DNA from: Clostridiales bacterium
GTDB taxonomy: Bacteria > Bacillota > Sulfobacillia > Sulfobacillales > Sulfobacillaceae
Length of the DNA: 35,288 nucleotides
Direction: 5' to 3'
NCBI GenBank assembly: GCA_027365485.1
Contig: DAHXNH010000129.1
Span: forward strand, 1-35,288
The notes beneath the pieces are model-generated. The model had not been told where the DNA came from. It saw nothing but the letters and a program-made list of their open reading frames with translations, and searched no databases. A program made the position numbers and the translations under genes. Position 1 is the first letter of the stretch. Each line of letters begins with the position of its first letter. Below, piece after piece: positions 1 through 8,164 of this stretch.

Positions 1-96
1 CGTCGTCCGCTCGAATTGGTAGCCGGGATTCCGTTCGGAGAGGTGCACCAACTCGTCGTCAGTAATATGGTGTAGGAGATCGAGGCTGATGGCCAT
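1..96 (-). CDS. Uma2-family (DUF820) protein, N-terminal fragment
   Basis: An open frame starts at an ATG at 96 and runs off the left edge, leaving 32 codons. The visible residues include DDELVHLSERN followed by GYQFERT. This resembles the start of Uma2 (DUF820) proteins, which have a restriction-endonuclease-like fold, are common in many copies in Firmicutes and cyanobacteria, and have no settled function. A purine-rich AGCGAGGGA precedes the ATG by a few bases. Upstream on the same strand there is a perfect TATAAT (147-152) without a clear -35 box. Only the N-terminus is visible, so the family call is tentative and the catalytic residues cannot be checked. Confidence 0.5.
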   Translation of the reverse strand, partial: MAISLDLLHHITDDELVHLSERNPGYQFERTT

Positions 97-1092
97 GGTG
101 TCCCTCGCTTTCGGATGTTGATCGTTACGTGATAGTTGTTAACTCCATTATAGCGGAGTAGCCAACAGAGACCGAGCGAGGAAAATTTGTCGCGGACCGG
201 CTCAGGAAAGAGTGTCTTTCCCGCAAATGTCGTGTTCTTGGGCAGGACAGCACTGACTTGGGGAGGGGGGCAAGACCCCGTCAAAGTTCGGCAACCCCTT
301 GTGTTTACGCCGTTTTTAGCTTTTTCTGTTGCTGGAAAAGCCGCGGTACGCAAGGGCTTCAGGACCGGGTAAAATGGACTTCTCCCCCTTTTTTCAGTAA
401 AGAATTCGGGTGTCAGGCACCGAAAAGAGGGCTCGCCCAAAATTTCACCCCAACTAGTTCCGCGGAAAATTTGGATGCCTATGACCGTGATCCGTTTAGC
501 CCGAGGCATACTATCGGGCCTGATCTCCACGATCAGAGGTCTGACCTGGAGGGAGTCGACACGGTATACAACCATGGACTGGACCGCCGACCCGAATCCT
601 TCTCCGAAACGCACCGCCCGCCGTCCGTGCCTTTGCGCCCAGCCCCTGAATGCAGGTAGTCGAGTAAGCTTGTTCTGAATATAGAGAGTGACAATTACTT
701 GTGAATGCTATGTACAGGGTATTATGCGTTGGCCATCAGCTACCTGTACAGGTGAGAAAAGGGGGATCAAACCAGGTGACGAGATCGATCCGTTCCATAA
801 AGCGAACGGCCGTCTCCTATCCTAATGTCGGGAAGTGGCTCCTCGGGTTCGCGAGCTTGGCGCTCGAGATCTTGGGATTCGGTGAACTAATGAGGAAAGC
901 TCTCCAGGGCATGCCGCTTCCAGCGATACCATGGTCCCGGACGAATACCGTGCTCAAAGCTAGTCAGCTTCGAAAAGGGTCACGTAAAGTGAGACTTCAG
1001 TGGTCCAATCACTCGGGACTCAACCCGGCAAATACCCGGTAAAACAAGGCATTTGCCGGGATCTGACGGCTGAGACCGGTTGGCCGCTATCG
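97..1092. other. gene-poor 1-kb region with short inverted repeats
   Basis: No convincing gene was found here. The longest open frames (258-659 and 701-1042, plus) lack good ribosome sites, have irregular composition and match no family I recognise. Structured elements are present. A stem-loop lies at about 185-228, with GGAAAGA/TCTTTCC arms at 205-221 and outer ATTTG/CAAAT arms. A perfect 12-bp palindrome ACCTGTACAGGT lies at 742-753, and its half TGTACAGG also occurs at 711-718. A 10-bp inverted repeat (CCCGGCAAAT / ATTTGCCGGG) lies at 1024-1060. The region may be decayed mobile DNA, but no transposase can be read from it. Confidence 0.5.
1024..1060. repeat. 10-bp inverted repeat downstream of panD
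   Basis: CCCGGCAAAT (1024-1033) and its exact complement ATTTGCCGGG (1051-1060) flank a 17-nt loop. The repeat lies 32 bp past the panD stop on the minus strand, a fitting place for a transcription terminator. Neither side has a run of T, so a classical intrinsic terminator is not shown. It could instead be the end of a lost mobile element. Confidence 0.45.
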
Positions 1093-1521
1093 TCACTTAG
1101 CGACGGTACCGAGGCCGGGACCTGGTGATGCCGGGGACTCCCAGCTTTCAAAGGGAGGCTCTGATGTCACGATTTGAGTAATTTCATTGTTCTGGTTGAC
1201 ATACACTAAGCGCGGTCGAGCTAAGTCGAGTTCGTCTTGACCGTAGTATCCGTATGCCATGATGATGATTGGATCGCCTGGGATAAAATGTCGAGCGGCA
1301 CTTCCATTGAGACACACGGTGTTGTCATGGTCGCAATCGATGATCACATAAGTGACCCAATGCCTGCCGTTGTTGACGTTGGTGATGTGCACAAATTCAT
1401 GAGCCAAGATGTCGGCGGCTTGAGCCAGCGGCCGCCCTAATGTAAGACTGCCGGTATAGTGTAAGTTGGCCTCGGTAACCACTGCTCGGTGAATTTTGGA
1501 CTTTAGCAATTGTCGCTGCAT
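1093..1521 (-). CDS. panD: aspartate 1-decarboxylase (PanD), pyruvoyl enzyme
   Basis: This 142-aa protein makes beta-alanine and CO2 from L-aspartate for pantothenate (coenzyme A) synthesis. The family is made as a proenzyme that cleaves itself at Gly24-Ser25, Ser25 becoming the pyruvoyl group. Here the site reads HYTGSLT with Gly24-Ser25 at the standard position. Lys9 (LKSKIHR), Tyr22, Tyr58 and Asn72 (CLNGSAA) are in place. The usual substrate-binding Arg54 of the NNGxR motif is His here, with Arg moved to position 53 (NNGRHW). The C-terminus is about 15 residues longer than the common 127-aa form. GGAG lies 8 nt before the ATG. No other pantothenate gene is adjacent, and the gene is divergent from the MFS transporter at 1725. 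Confidence 0.9.
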   Translation of the reverse strand: MQRQLLKSKIHRAVVTEANLHYTGSLTLGRPLAQAADILAHEFVHITNVNNGRHWVTYVIIDCDHDNTVCLNGSAARHFIPGDPIIIMAYGYYGQDELDLARPRLVYVNQNNEITQIVTSEPPFESWESPASPGPGLGTVAK

Positions 1522-1724
1522 TCCTCGGTCTCCTGTCTTGGAGTCGTTATCGTCGATCTCGTCTCAGGGCGAGCGTTGACTCCGATGGTGTTATTACCGT
1601 ATGACCGATTGCTGCCACTCGGAACCACCAGTGCCTAGCCAAATCCTGGGAGCCCCCGCCGGGGCATGATTTGGACTTGCCCGCGTACAAGTAGGGTAGG
1701 GTTCACGGCGGGAGGCCAGGCAAG

Positions 1725-2906
1725 ATGCGTCACATTGGACTGACAAGAGATTTAACTTGGCTTACCCTATCGCAGGGGCTCTGGGGACTAGGCTTCGGGT
1801 TTTATGGGTTTTTGTGGCCGCTTTATATTGAACACTTGGGTGGTAGCGCCGTGGCCGTGGGCCTGTTGTCGACCATCGCAGGCATAGCGACTGCTTTGGT
1901 GGTCTTTCCGGGTGGGTACGTGGCCGATCGCGTGGAGCGCAAGTCGATTTTGGTCTGGGGATGGTTAGTGGCGATTCCGGCTCCGTTTATGTTTGCGCTA
2001 GCTCCGCACTGGCAATGGCTTATTCCCGGTGTGGTGCTGTATTTCGGCTCTGCTTTTTCCACTCCCGCTCTGCAAGCCGTGGTTCTCGAGGAGGCCTCGC
2101 CTCAGAACTTGTCGTCGGCTTATAACGTGGTGATGAGTGTGTTTGGGATGGGCATGGTGGTAGGCCCGACCATTGGTGGCCTTTTGGCGGTGCACTATTC
2201 GTATCGGTTGGTTTTCGTGATTAGTGGGGTGGTGTACTGCGCCTCCACGGCATGCGTGTTTCCCATTCATCGACATCCGCCCTCGCCTTCGATGTCGGTG
2301 AAGCTGAAGTGGCGGCCGAAAAGTCGTCCGCGTTTTTTTCGTTGGGTGGTATTTTCTGGCGGATTGGCGGTCATTCAAGGGCTGACCTGGCCCTTTGTCG
2401 TGCCCTATCTCAAGGAATCCGGTCATCTGCCGATTGAGACCATCGGGGTGTTAAGTTCGGCCGGGATTTTGTTTGGCACGGTAAGCGCCCCTCTTTGGGG
2501 GCGGATCGGGGAGCGCGTGGGATTGCCACGCGCCTTAGGCTATGGCCTCGGTTTTGTTACCGCCGGCTGGGTGCTGTTGCTTTGGAATCCTTCCTCGTTT
2601 GCTTGGGCCATGGCTTCAGGCGTTCTTAGAGGGGGGGGAGAAGGAGCCAGAGGCCTTCCTGGGGTTGCGGTCGGGCGAACGGTGAGGTCGGAGGAAGCAG
2701 GGACCGCCTACGGTGTCTACAATTTGGTCACGGAGATGGCGGGCGCTTTGGCACCGCTACCGGGCGGATATCTATACGCCAGATGGCCTTACATGCCGAT
2801 GGCAGTGACGGCCTTTTTTAGTGCGATCGTCTCTTGGTGGCTAGTCAACAACGGCCCGGAACCTCCACCAGATCAGCGATTGCATCCACTCTCGATGGAT
2901 TCGTAG
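1725..2906 (+). CDS. major facilitator superfamily (MFS) transporter
   Basis: This 393-aa protein has about twelve hydrophobic segments, as expected for an MFS secondary transporter in the cytoplasmic membrane. The loop between helices 2 and 3 reads GGYVADRVERKS, matching the MFS signature GxxxDRxGRR. The second half repeats the pattern in weaker form (LWGRIGERVG). The start has GGGAGG about 8 nt upstream. A possible promoter is TTGACT (1576-1581) with TATGAC (1600-1605), spacing 18. The substrate cannot be read from the sequence; drug or metabolite efflux is the common role in this size class. It is probably monocistronic or linked to the FxsA-like gene about 100 bp downstream. Confidence 0.85.
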   Translation: MRHIGLTRDLTWLTLSQGLWGLGFGFYGFLWPLYIEHLGGSAVAVGLLSTIAGIATALVVFPGGYVADRVERKSILVWGWLVAIPAPFMFALAPHWQWLIPGVVLYFGSAFSTPALQAVVLEEASPQNLSSAYNVVMSVFGMGMVVGPTIGGLLAVHYSYRLVFVISGVVYCASTACVFPIHRHPPSPSMSVKLKWRPKSRPRFFRWVVFSGGLAVIQGLTWPFVVPYLKESGHLPIETIGVLSSAGILFGTVSAPLWGRIGERVGLPRALGYGLGFVTAGWVLLLWNPSSFAWAMASGVLRGGGEGARGLPGVAVGRTVRSEEAGTAYGVYNLVTEMAGALAPLPGGYLYARWPYMPMAVTAFFSAIVSWWLVNNGPEPPPDQRLHPLSMDS

Positions 2907-3009
2907 ACAAACCTGCTCTCGTCGACGGACCACACTAGTGTATGATGGAAGAGAGCTACATTGGACGTTTTGAGAGTGCCATTGGAGGTTTGACTAAAGA
3001 AGGCGGGCC

Positions 3010-3390
3010 GTGTTTAAGAAGTTGCTGTTAGTGTTCTTGCTGGTTCCTATAGCTGAAGTGATCGCCTTGTTTGTTCTTGCCCACTTCCTGGGATGGGGGT
3101 GGACCCTTGGCCTCACCGTGCTCTCGTCCTTGACCGGATTTTTCTTGGCGCGCTATTCCGGACGCCAGTGGTGGCGAACCGTGCGCACCGAGTGGGCACA
3201 AGAAGGATTTCCGATGCAACGTATTGGCGAAGGTGCCATCTTATTAGTGTCGATGGCCTTCATGATGACCCCTGGGCCATTGACCGGGATTGGAGGACTT
3301 TTGTTCCTCATCCCCAAGGTACGAATTCAATTGGCACGCTGGGTGTTTCGGTGGGCCACGTCGGCATTTATGGATCGTTTTTTGCTATAA
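3010..3390 (+). CDS. fxsA: FxsA-family inner-membrane protein
   Basis: This 126-aa protein has two close N-terminal membrane spans around FLLVPIAEVIALFVLAHFLG and GWTLGLTVLSSLTGFFLARY, then a third hydrophobic stretch (LLVSMAFMMTPGPLTGIGGLLF). The P-I-A-E motif in the first span and the TPG(P/F)xTD-like turn in the third are typical of FxsA (suppressor of F exclusion of phage T7). FxsA proteins are small, widespread membrane proteins without a known biochemical activity. The start is GTG, preceded by AAGGCGGG. It follows the MFS gene by about 100 bp; a TATGAT at 2940-2945 could be a -10 box but has no clear -35 partner. Confidence 0.85.
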   Translation: MFKKLLLVFLLVPIAEVIALFVLAHFLGWGWTLGLTVLSSLTGFFLARYSGRQWWRTVRTEWAQEGFPMQRIGEGAILLVSMAFMMTPGPLTGIGGLLFLIPKVRIQLARWVFRWATSAFMDRFLL

Positions 3391-4472
3391 CCCATGGATA
3401 GAGATTTTGACAATGCGGTCAATGAGGTCGGCGCTTTTCATGAGGAACGGGGGTCTTTTGGCCAGACGGGAAGCCTGGGGGTGTAGAAAACTGAGAGGTC
3501 AGTTCATGCGGGGATCTGATCCGGCTTGTCTTAGGGGCCCCAGGATTGTCGAGGTGAGGGGATGGACTTGGACGGTTTGACTGGCACCTTTGGAATTGGC
3601 CGAGTACAGTCAAGGCCGGGCGCTTCGCTGCCCCTGGAAGGGCGTCGGGGTGTTTTCTTTTAGGCTTTGAGTCATGACCTGAGGGTTTTCCGTGATTTTT
3701 ACGGGCGATCCGAAGGGGTGATGACGAAGGAATGATGAGCTCTTTGCTGAAATGACCTCCGATTCAGACCAAGATTTAATCGGGCTCATTAGAGGGGTGA
3801 TGCGAAGACCCACGAAAAGGGGCGATCGCAGCGCTGTGCTCAGGGAGTGCTCGGGGAGTCTCCGAATGGATGTGTGGCCTACCTTATGGCAGACGGGAAG
3901 TTTCTCATCACGGTCGATGGCAATAAACTGAGCCGTTTTGCAGAGCGAAGCCTGGAACGTTCATGACGACCCAGGTCCGTCAGGTCTCTTTGCCATCGGC
4001 TAAGAAGCCAAGGTGGGCGCGCGGCACCTCTTTTGGCAAGGCATCTATGCGCGGTCATGGTGCTGATTCCCGCTAGAGATGCCGGCATGTTTTGTTTGAT
4101 ACCGCGACCCGTCTTCCCTTATCCATGGATTCGGTTCGTCAGCCAATGAAAGGATCCTACGCCTCGGTTCGGTTCGCTGAAGGAATTCAATCACGCATCG
4201 AGGCGGTGGGTTCATCGTGATTGGAGCGCCTGAGAGCGGTCGAATCCGTGACGGCGTCGCACCTTTTCATCCTCTGTCCACCCATGGCCACCACGGATAG
4301 CGGCGGGGGGCTCACAGGCCCTGAAAGGAACGAAAAAGGGTCGGCACCGGTTGGCGGCGACCCTTCCCGAAGGGTGCTCAGCGTTGGGCCTGCGCTTTAC
4401 CCGTGCTACATTGGGTTCTACGGCCAAGACCCATCGGTCCGCTCCCTCGACCGCAAATCTCACTTCGCAGGA
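3391..4472. other. gene-poor 1.1-kb region
   Basis: No credible gene was found. Open frames on both strands are short (at most 121 codons, at 4221-4586 plus), lack ribosome sites and resemble no family. A short readable patch at about 3885-3965 (plus, beginning MADGKFLITVDG) stops after some 27 codons and may be a gene remnant. Two small hairpins lie just past the osmC-like stop: GGGTCG/CGACCC around 4338-4363 and ACCCTT/AAGGGT at 4360-4375. Either could help end leftward transcription, but there is no T-run. The region looks like decayed DNA between two unrelated gene blocks. Confidence 0.5.
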
Positions 4473-4904
4473 TTACTTGGGCCGAATGGCTACCGAGGTG
4501 TGCACCCCTGCAGCCCGGAGAAGTCCACTGACGGGGCACCGAGATTCTGCAGATTGGGTAAGGGGCTCCACCCAACTAGCGTCTAACTGAGAGACTTCAA
4601 CCGTAGCCTCGGCGGTTGAAAAATAAGGCGAGACCCCGGGGATTCCCATAAATCCACGGGGATCAAATTCCCCGCTAGCGTGGACAGCGACGGGACCAAT
4701 AGGCCATCCGTTTTCTTGACAGACCATGCGAATCACAATACTGAGACATCCCGCCCATGCCCCTAGTACCGCTTCCAGCGGGTTGGGCCCCAGATTGGTG
4801 CCGCCCATGGACACCGGCTCGTCAATGGTCCAACTGAGCCCAGAATCGGTACACTGAATCGACTGCATCCCCTGAAGGGACTCCGAACGAATACTTAGCT
4901 GCAT
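4473..4904 (-). CDS. OsmC/Ohr-family peroxiredoxin-like protein
   Basis: This 143-aa cytoplasmic protein belongs to the OsmC family, thiol peroxidases that reduce organic hydroperoxides or related electrophiles. Both hallmark cysteines are present: Cys53 in GAWAGCLSI, at the start of the long central helix, and Cys123 in SRCPVSGLL near the C-terminus. The motif MGGTNLGPNPLE is the usual segment before the first cysteine helix. The chosen start is the ATG at 4904, with AAAGGAG about 8 nt upstream; the longer open frame to 5048 has no such support. It is closer to the general OsmC (YhfA-like) type than to Ohr. It is transcribed away from the motility genes, with a perfect TATAAT at 4948-4953. 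Confidence 0.85.
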   Translation of the reverse strand: MQLSIRSESLQGMQSIQCTDSGLSWTIDEPVSMGGTNLGPNPLEAVLGAWAGCLSIVIRMVCQENGWPIGPVAVHASGEFDPRGFMGIPGVSPYFSTAEATVEVSQLDASWVEPLTQSAESRCPVSGLLRAAGVHTSVAIRPK

Positions 4905-4947
4905 GAGACCACTCCTTTCAATTGTACGGCGACGGTCCATTCCACTT

Positions 4948-4953
4948 ATTATA
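4948..4953 (-). promoter_or_regulatory. -10 element upstream of osmC-like gene
   Basis: The minus strand reads TATAAT here, 44 bp before the ATG at 4904. No convincing -35 hexamer lies 16-18 bp upstream, so this is only a probable sigma-A-type -10 box. Confidence 0.4.
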
Positions 4954-5127
4954 ACCGCAAAGGCTATGGAGTATCTAGAGTAACGAATCGCAAACCTTTT
5001 CGGCGGTATGTCGACCTTCTCTTGTCGTTCGCTGTCAGCCGTTGTCAAAAGTCAGGGCAAAAAAGAGGAGGTAGCCGGTACCCGTCGAACCTCGGTACTA
5101 AAGTGGAATGCACAGGAGGCGGGAAAA

Positions 5128-5703
5128 ATGCTAAATAAGTCGCTTGCGTTCTTTGATGGGGGTCAGACAGTGGAATTGGCGACGCCGATTTTTGTCGTGC
5201 CGCAATCCAAACGGCGAGGTCGTCGCCCTGGATCCGACTCGTATTTTCCAAACGGGGAAAGAATCCCATCGCGCACTGAACTGATTGCTTACATTATGAC
5301 CCATGTCTTGTATCAAATTGACGACACGCTCGATGGACCCATTTTTTGCAAACACGTCATTAAGTGCAACCAAGAGCGCAATCGCGATAGCATGTACCAT
5401 ATCGTGATGGGTGCGCATCAATGGTCAGGCGTATGGGAGGTGGTGGGCAATCGCCGCATGTTCGACGTGCGGGCGCTGTACTTGCCGTCGGACGATGTCT
5501 GGGTACCGCAAGTGGTGTTGTCGCCAGGGAACTACATTGGAGTAGACAATTGCAATGGGTTTGAACTGGGTGCCAAAGAGCTTCGCCGGGAAATGATTCA
5601 ACGGGGATTAGTCACCCCGGAAGAATATGACCAGTTCGCTAATCCCAGTGCCGTGGTGCGTCATCGCGCGATCTCTAGAGCTACTCGCGGAATTTGGATG
5701 TAG
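5128..5703 (+). CDS. protein of unknown function, first gene of the motAB run
   Basis: I do not recognise this 191-aa protein. The start is the ATG at 5128, with a perfect AGGAGG at 5114-5119; the upstream extension of the frame lacks a start of similar quality. It has no signal peptide or membrane span. A basic patch (QSKRRGRRPG, around residues 28-37) follows a short N-terminal segment. Two cysteines lie close together (IFCKHVIKC, around 73-79), and the middle is rich in aromatic residues (HQWSGVWEVVGN). The sequence looks like a compact folded soluble protein. The stop lies 4 nt before motA, so it is almost certainly co-transcribed with the stator genes and may have a motility-linked role. 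It is divergent from the osmC-like gene. Confidence 0.7.
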   Translation: MLNKSLAFFDGGQTVELATPIFVVPQSKRRGRRPGSDSYFPNGERIPSRTELIAYIMTHVLYQIDDTLDGPIFCKHVIKCNQERNRDSMYHIVMGAHQWSGVWEVVGNRRMFDVRALYLPSDDVWVPQVVLSPGNYIGVDNCNGFELGAKELRREMIQRGLVTPEEYDQFANPSAVVRHRAISRATRGIWM

Positions 5704-5707
5704 ACCG

Positions 5708-6526
5708 ATGAAAATTGACGTGACGGCGCTCGGCGGCATCATTTTTGGCGCAATCTGTTTGATTGCCGGATTTGTTCTAGAGGGAGGGAAAGCCGGCGCC
5801 CTATTGGAAGGCACGGCCGCCATTATTGTCATTGGGGGGACCATTGGCGCGACGGCCATTTCCTTTTCGTTGGACGAGCTGAAAAAAATCCCGCAACTGA
5901 TTCGGATGGGACTCACTCGCACCACTTTTGAGCCCATTGAACTGATTGAGAAGTTAGTGCGCTATACCGACATCGCGCGCAAGAGACAACCTCTGGCGCT
6001 CGAATCCGAAATCGATCAGACCGACGACCCGTTTTTGTCCAAGGGGTTGCAATTAATCGTCGATAATGCCGACCCGGTATTGCTGAAGCAAATGTTGGAG
6101 GCGGACATTTACGCTCGGCTGAGCCAGCAAAAGATGGGAGCCAGTATCTTCGAGGCCGCTGGAGGCTACGCCCCAACCTTCGGCATCATGGGAACGGTGA
6201 TGGGACTGGTGCACGTCTTAGGCGAGTTGAGTGGGAATGCGAGCGCCCTGGCTGCATCGATTGGTTTGGCCTTTATCGCCACCTTGTATGGAGTCTCCAC
6301 GGCGAATCTGCTGTGGTTGCCGATGGCGTCCAACTTGAAGAATAAGGCCAAGCACGACTTGCTGATGCGCCAAATGGCCTTGGAGGGAATCTTGTCGATT
6401 CAGATGGGCATGCCCCCCAGTTTGCTCCGGGACAAGCTGATGAGCTTTATTCGGCCTTCGTCGGCTCCAGGATCCGGCAAATCCGAGTCGACCACAATTG
6501 CTGGTCAACCGCTCGAGGTTTCATGA
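5708..6526 (+). CDS. motA: flagellar motor stator protein MotA
   Basis: This 272-aa membrane protein forms, with MotB, the ion channel that drives flagellar rotation. Two N-terminal spans (GGIIFGAICLIAGFVLEGG and GTAAIIVIGGTIGATAIS) precede a charged cytoplasmic loop (YTDIARKRQPLALESEI), which carries the arginine and glutamate that contact FliG. Two C-terminal spans follow. The second begins with YAPTFGIMGTVMGLVHVL, including the conserved proline needed for torque. The start at 5708 gives the normal MotA N-terminus; the longer frame from 5627 would overlap the preceding gene. It is coupled to motB by a 4-bp overlap. Confidence 0.95.
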   Translation: MKIDVTALGGIIFGAICLIAGFVLEGGKAGALLEGTAAIIVIGGTIGATAISFSLDELKKIPQLIRMGLTRTTFEPIELIEKLVRYTDIARKRQPLALESEIDQTDDPFLSKGLQLIVDNADPVLLKQMLEADIYARLSQQKMGASIFEAAGGYAPTFGIMGTVMGLVHVLGELSGNASALAASIGLAFIATLYGVSTANLLWLPMASNLKNKAKHDLLMRQMALEGILSIQMGMPPSLLRDKLMSFIRPSSAPGSGKSESTTIAGQPLEVS

Positions 6527-7272
6527 TGTGGGAGAATGACGACGAGGCGGGCGATGAAAAGGGAATGTTGCGGTGGCTGATTACGTATGCGGATCTGATT
6601 ACCCTACTGTTGGCTTTTTTCATTATTTTGTACGCCATCAGCCGCACCCAACAAGTGAAATTTTCGCTCATTACCGCAGCTCTGGCGCAGCAGTTTAATT
6701 CGAACCGCATTATTGGGCAGTCTCCGGGTCCTTCCATCATTAATGGCGATTCCGGGACTCAGACGGCGATTTCCAGTCCTAGTGAAGTGCAAGCGCTCAA
6801 CAAATTGGAAAACGCGCTGCAGTCGGCTATCAACCAGGCCGGTTTGGCTAGTCAAGTCAGTGTACAGACCAACATGCGCGGCGTGGAAGTCAGTATTGAT
6901 GCTGCTTTGCTCTTTCCTTCGGGATCGGCGCTCTTGAGCACGCAGGCGGTAAATTTGTTGATGCGATTGGGTACGGCGTTAGAGAAGGTGCCCAATGACA
7001 TCGAAGTGTCAGGTTATACCGACTCGACACCCATTCATACCGCACAATTCCCGAGCAATTGGCAGTTGTCGGCGATGCGTGCGGCCAACGTGGTCTATGT
7101 TTTGTCTAAGGTTTCGGGGATTGATCCGGGACGGCTCTCGATCGCTGGGTTTGGGCAGTACCATCCGATAGCATCGAATGCCACTGCCAGCGGCCGCCAA
7201 CAAAATCGGCGCGTAAACATTTTGGTACTACGAGCCAAGGTGGCGGAAGTGGCGATTGGAAATGGGCCCTAG
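6523..7272 (+). CDS. motB: flagellar motor stator protein MotB
   Basis: This 249-aa protein has one N-terminal membrane span (YADLITLLLAFFIILYAIS) whose Asp24 is the conserved ion-binding residue. The periplasm-side OmpA-like domain anchors the stator to peptidoglycan; its conserved segments are EVSGYTDSTPIH, NWQLSAMRAANVV and GRQQNRRVNILVL. The segment between, around residues 45-85, corresponds to the plug and linker. Translation is coupled to motA through an ATGA overlap. A stator pair at the head of a basal-body operon is unusual but sensible. Proton rather than sodium coupling cannot be decided from this sequence alone. Confidence 0.95.
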   Translation: MMWENDDEAGDEKGMLRWLITYADLITLLLAFFIILYAISRTQQVKFSLITAALAQQFNSNRIIGQSPGPSIINGDSGTQTAISSPSEVQALNKLENALQSAINQAGLASQVSVQTNMRGVEVSIDAALLFPSGSALLSTQAVNLLMRLGTALEKVPNDIEVSGYTDSTPIHTAQFPSNWQLSAMRAANVVYVLSKVSGIDPGRLSIAGFGQYHPIASNATASGRQQNRRVNILVLRAKVAEVAIGNGP

Positions 7273-7410
7273 GCCCCGAGGAGGCATCCGGATTATGGCG
7301 TCGGCAAAACCGCGGTGCCGTCGGTGTCGACCCGGGAAACCAAAGATGAGGTTCTTTAAATTTTCTTTAAATTAAACCAGGGCGATTGCCTAAAGAAAGA
7401 AGGCGGTTTT
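7273..7410 (+). other. motB-flgB spacer with hairpins and a possible 26-codon ORF
   Basis: This 138-nt spacer holds a stem CGGCA/TGCCG (7302-7306 with 7316-7320) and a second short stem around AAACC/GGTT (7337-7353). It then has an AT-rich stretch containing two copies of CTTTAAATT. A 26-codon frame at 7295-7375 starts with ATG 10 nt after GAGGAGG (7278-7284). It encodes a very basic peptide with CRRC. Whether this is a small protein, a leader peptide or chance is open. The segment superficially resembles a c-di-GMP riboswitch (GGCAAAACC) but lacks the downstream conserved core. No good sigma-28 promoter is present. Confidence 0.4.
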
Positions 7411-7761
7411 ATGAACGTGACCCAGGCACTGGTGGTTAGCACGTTAAACCTTGCGCAGAAAAGTGAAAGCTTGATTGCTAATAATTTAGCCAATTACGAA
7501 ACGCCAGGGTTTAAGGCATCCACGCTATCTTTTCAGGGCCAATTGTCCCAAGCAATGGCTAGCGGAGCTCAGTCTGTGTTAGATGTTCGGGGCACCGTGG
7601 TCAAAAGCCCGGGCAGCCTGCGCCCTGATGGCAGCAACGTGTCACTGACAGGTCAGATGACAGATTTGGCCGAGGTTCAACTCACCTACCAGATGGCGCT
7701 CTCTGCCTATAACCACCACTTTACCCAAACCAAAATTGTGACTGAAGGGAAGGCGATGTAA
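7411..7761 (+). CDS. flgB: flagellar basal-body rod protein FlgB
   Basis: This 116-aa protein is the proximal rod subunit exported by the flagellar type III apparatus. The N-terminal rod signature ESLIANNLANYETPGFKA (around residues 18-35) is nearly canonical for FlgB, and the C-terminus TYQMALSAYNHHFTQTKI has the usual heptad-like pattern. The length is a little short for FlgB (about 130 aa). AAGAAGGCGG precedes the ATG. Its stop overlaps the first base of the flgC start, so flgB and flgC are translationally coupled. Confidence 0.93.
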   Translation: MNVTQALVVSTLNLAQKSESLIANNLANYETPGFKASTLSFQGQLSQAMASGAQSVLDVRGTVVKSPGSLRPDGSNVSLTGQMTDLAEVQLTYQMALSAYNHHFTQTKIVTEGKAM

Positions 7762-8162
7762 TGTTTGACGCGCTGAATATTAGTGCCACCGGACTGGGTG
7801 CCGAGACCGTGGGCATTGACGTGGTGGCCAACAACTTGGCCAACCAGGATACCACCGCCACTCCCGCCGGCGGTCCATATCAAACCGAGTTCATGCAACT
7901 CGTCGCCTTGCCGGCAAACAAACAGGGCGTCGGACAAGGTGTGGAGGTGGGTGGCATCTATAATCAAACAACGCCGACCGTGGCCGTGTACGATCCTACC
8001 AATCCTCGGGCCAATGCTCAGGGCGACGTGCTTTATCCCAACGTCAGTGTGGCTAGCCAAATGGTCGATATGATCCAGGCTGAAAGCGCGTATCAAGCTA
8101 ACGCCAATGCCTTTTCGGCGGAGACTAGCACGTATGTCAAAGCGTTTACATTGGGGGCGTAA
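7761..8162 (+). CDS. flgC: flagellar basal-body rod protein FlgC
   Basis: This 133-aa protein is the second proximal rod subunit. The N-terminus has the rod motif NISATGLGAETVGIDVVANNLANQ. The middle has VAVYDPTNPRANAQGDVLYPNV, matching the FlgC-specific Y-DPxHPxAx-xGYVxxPN block. The C-terminal VDMIQAESAYQANANAF is the helical segment typical of rod and hook proteins. It overlaps flgB by one base and is followed by fliE after 2 bp, the standard flgB-flgC-fliE order. Confidence 0.95.
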   Translation: MFDALNISATGLGAETVGIDVVANNLANQDTTATPAGGPYQTEFMQLVALPANKQGVGQGVEVGGIYNQTTPTVAVYDPTNPRANAQGDVLYPNVSVASQMVDMIQAESAYQANANAFSAETSTYVKAFTLGA

Positions 8163-8164
8163 AG

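Noticed and set aside
258..1042. Open frames of 133 and 113 codons (258-659, 701-1042)
   Set aside because: No ribosome sites, irregular composition, and no resemblance to a known family; they are probably chance frames in decayed DNA.
2942..3030. Short frame starting ATGATG that overlaps the fxsA start
   Set aside because: No ribosome site before it, and it ends inside fxsA in another frame. Translational coupling is possible but not supported.
3885..3965. Remnant of a transposase in the patch encoding MADGKFLITVDG
   Set aside because: Only about 27 codons are readable and no family can be named with confidence.
7300..7355. Class I c-di-GMP riboswitch before flgB
   Set aside because: GGCAAAACC is similar to the conserved GGCAAACC, but the downstream core (ACGCAAAGCC) and paired helices are absent.
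7357..7390. Sigma-28 type promoter before flgB
   Set aside because: TAAA and GGCGATTG are about 20 bp apart instead of 15, and the -10 match is weak.
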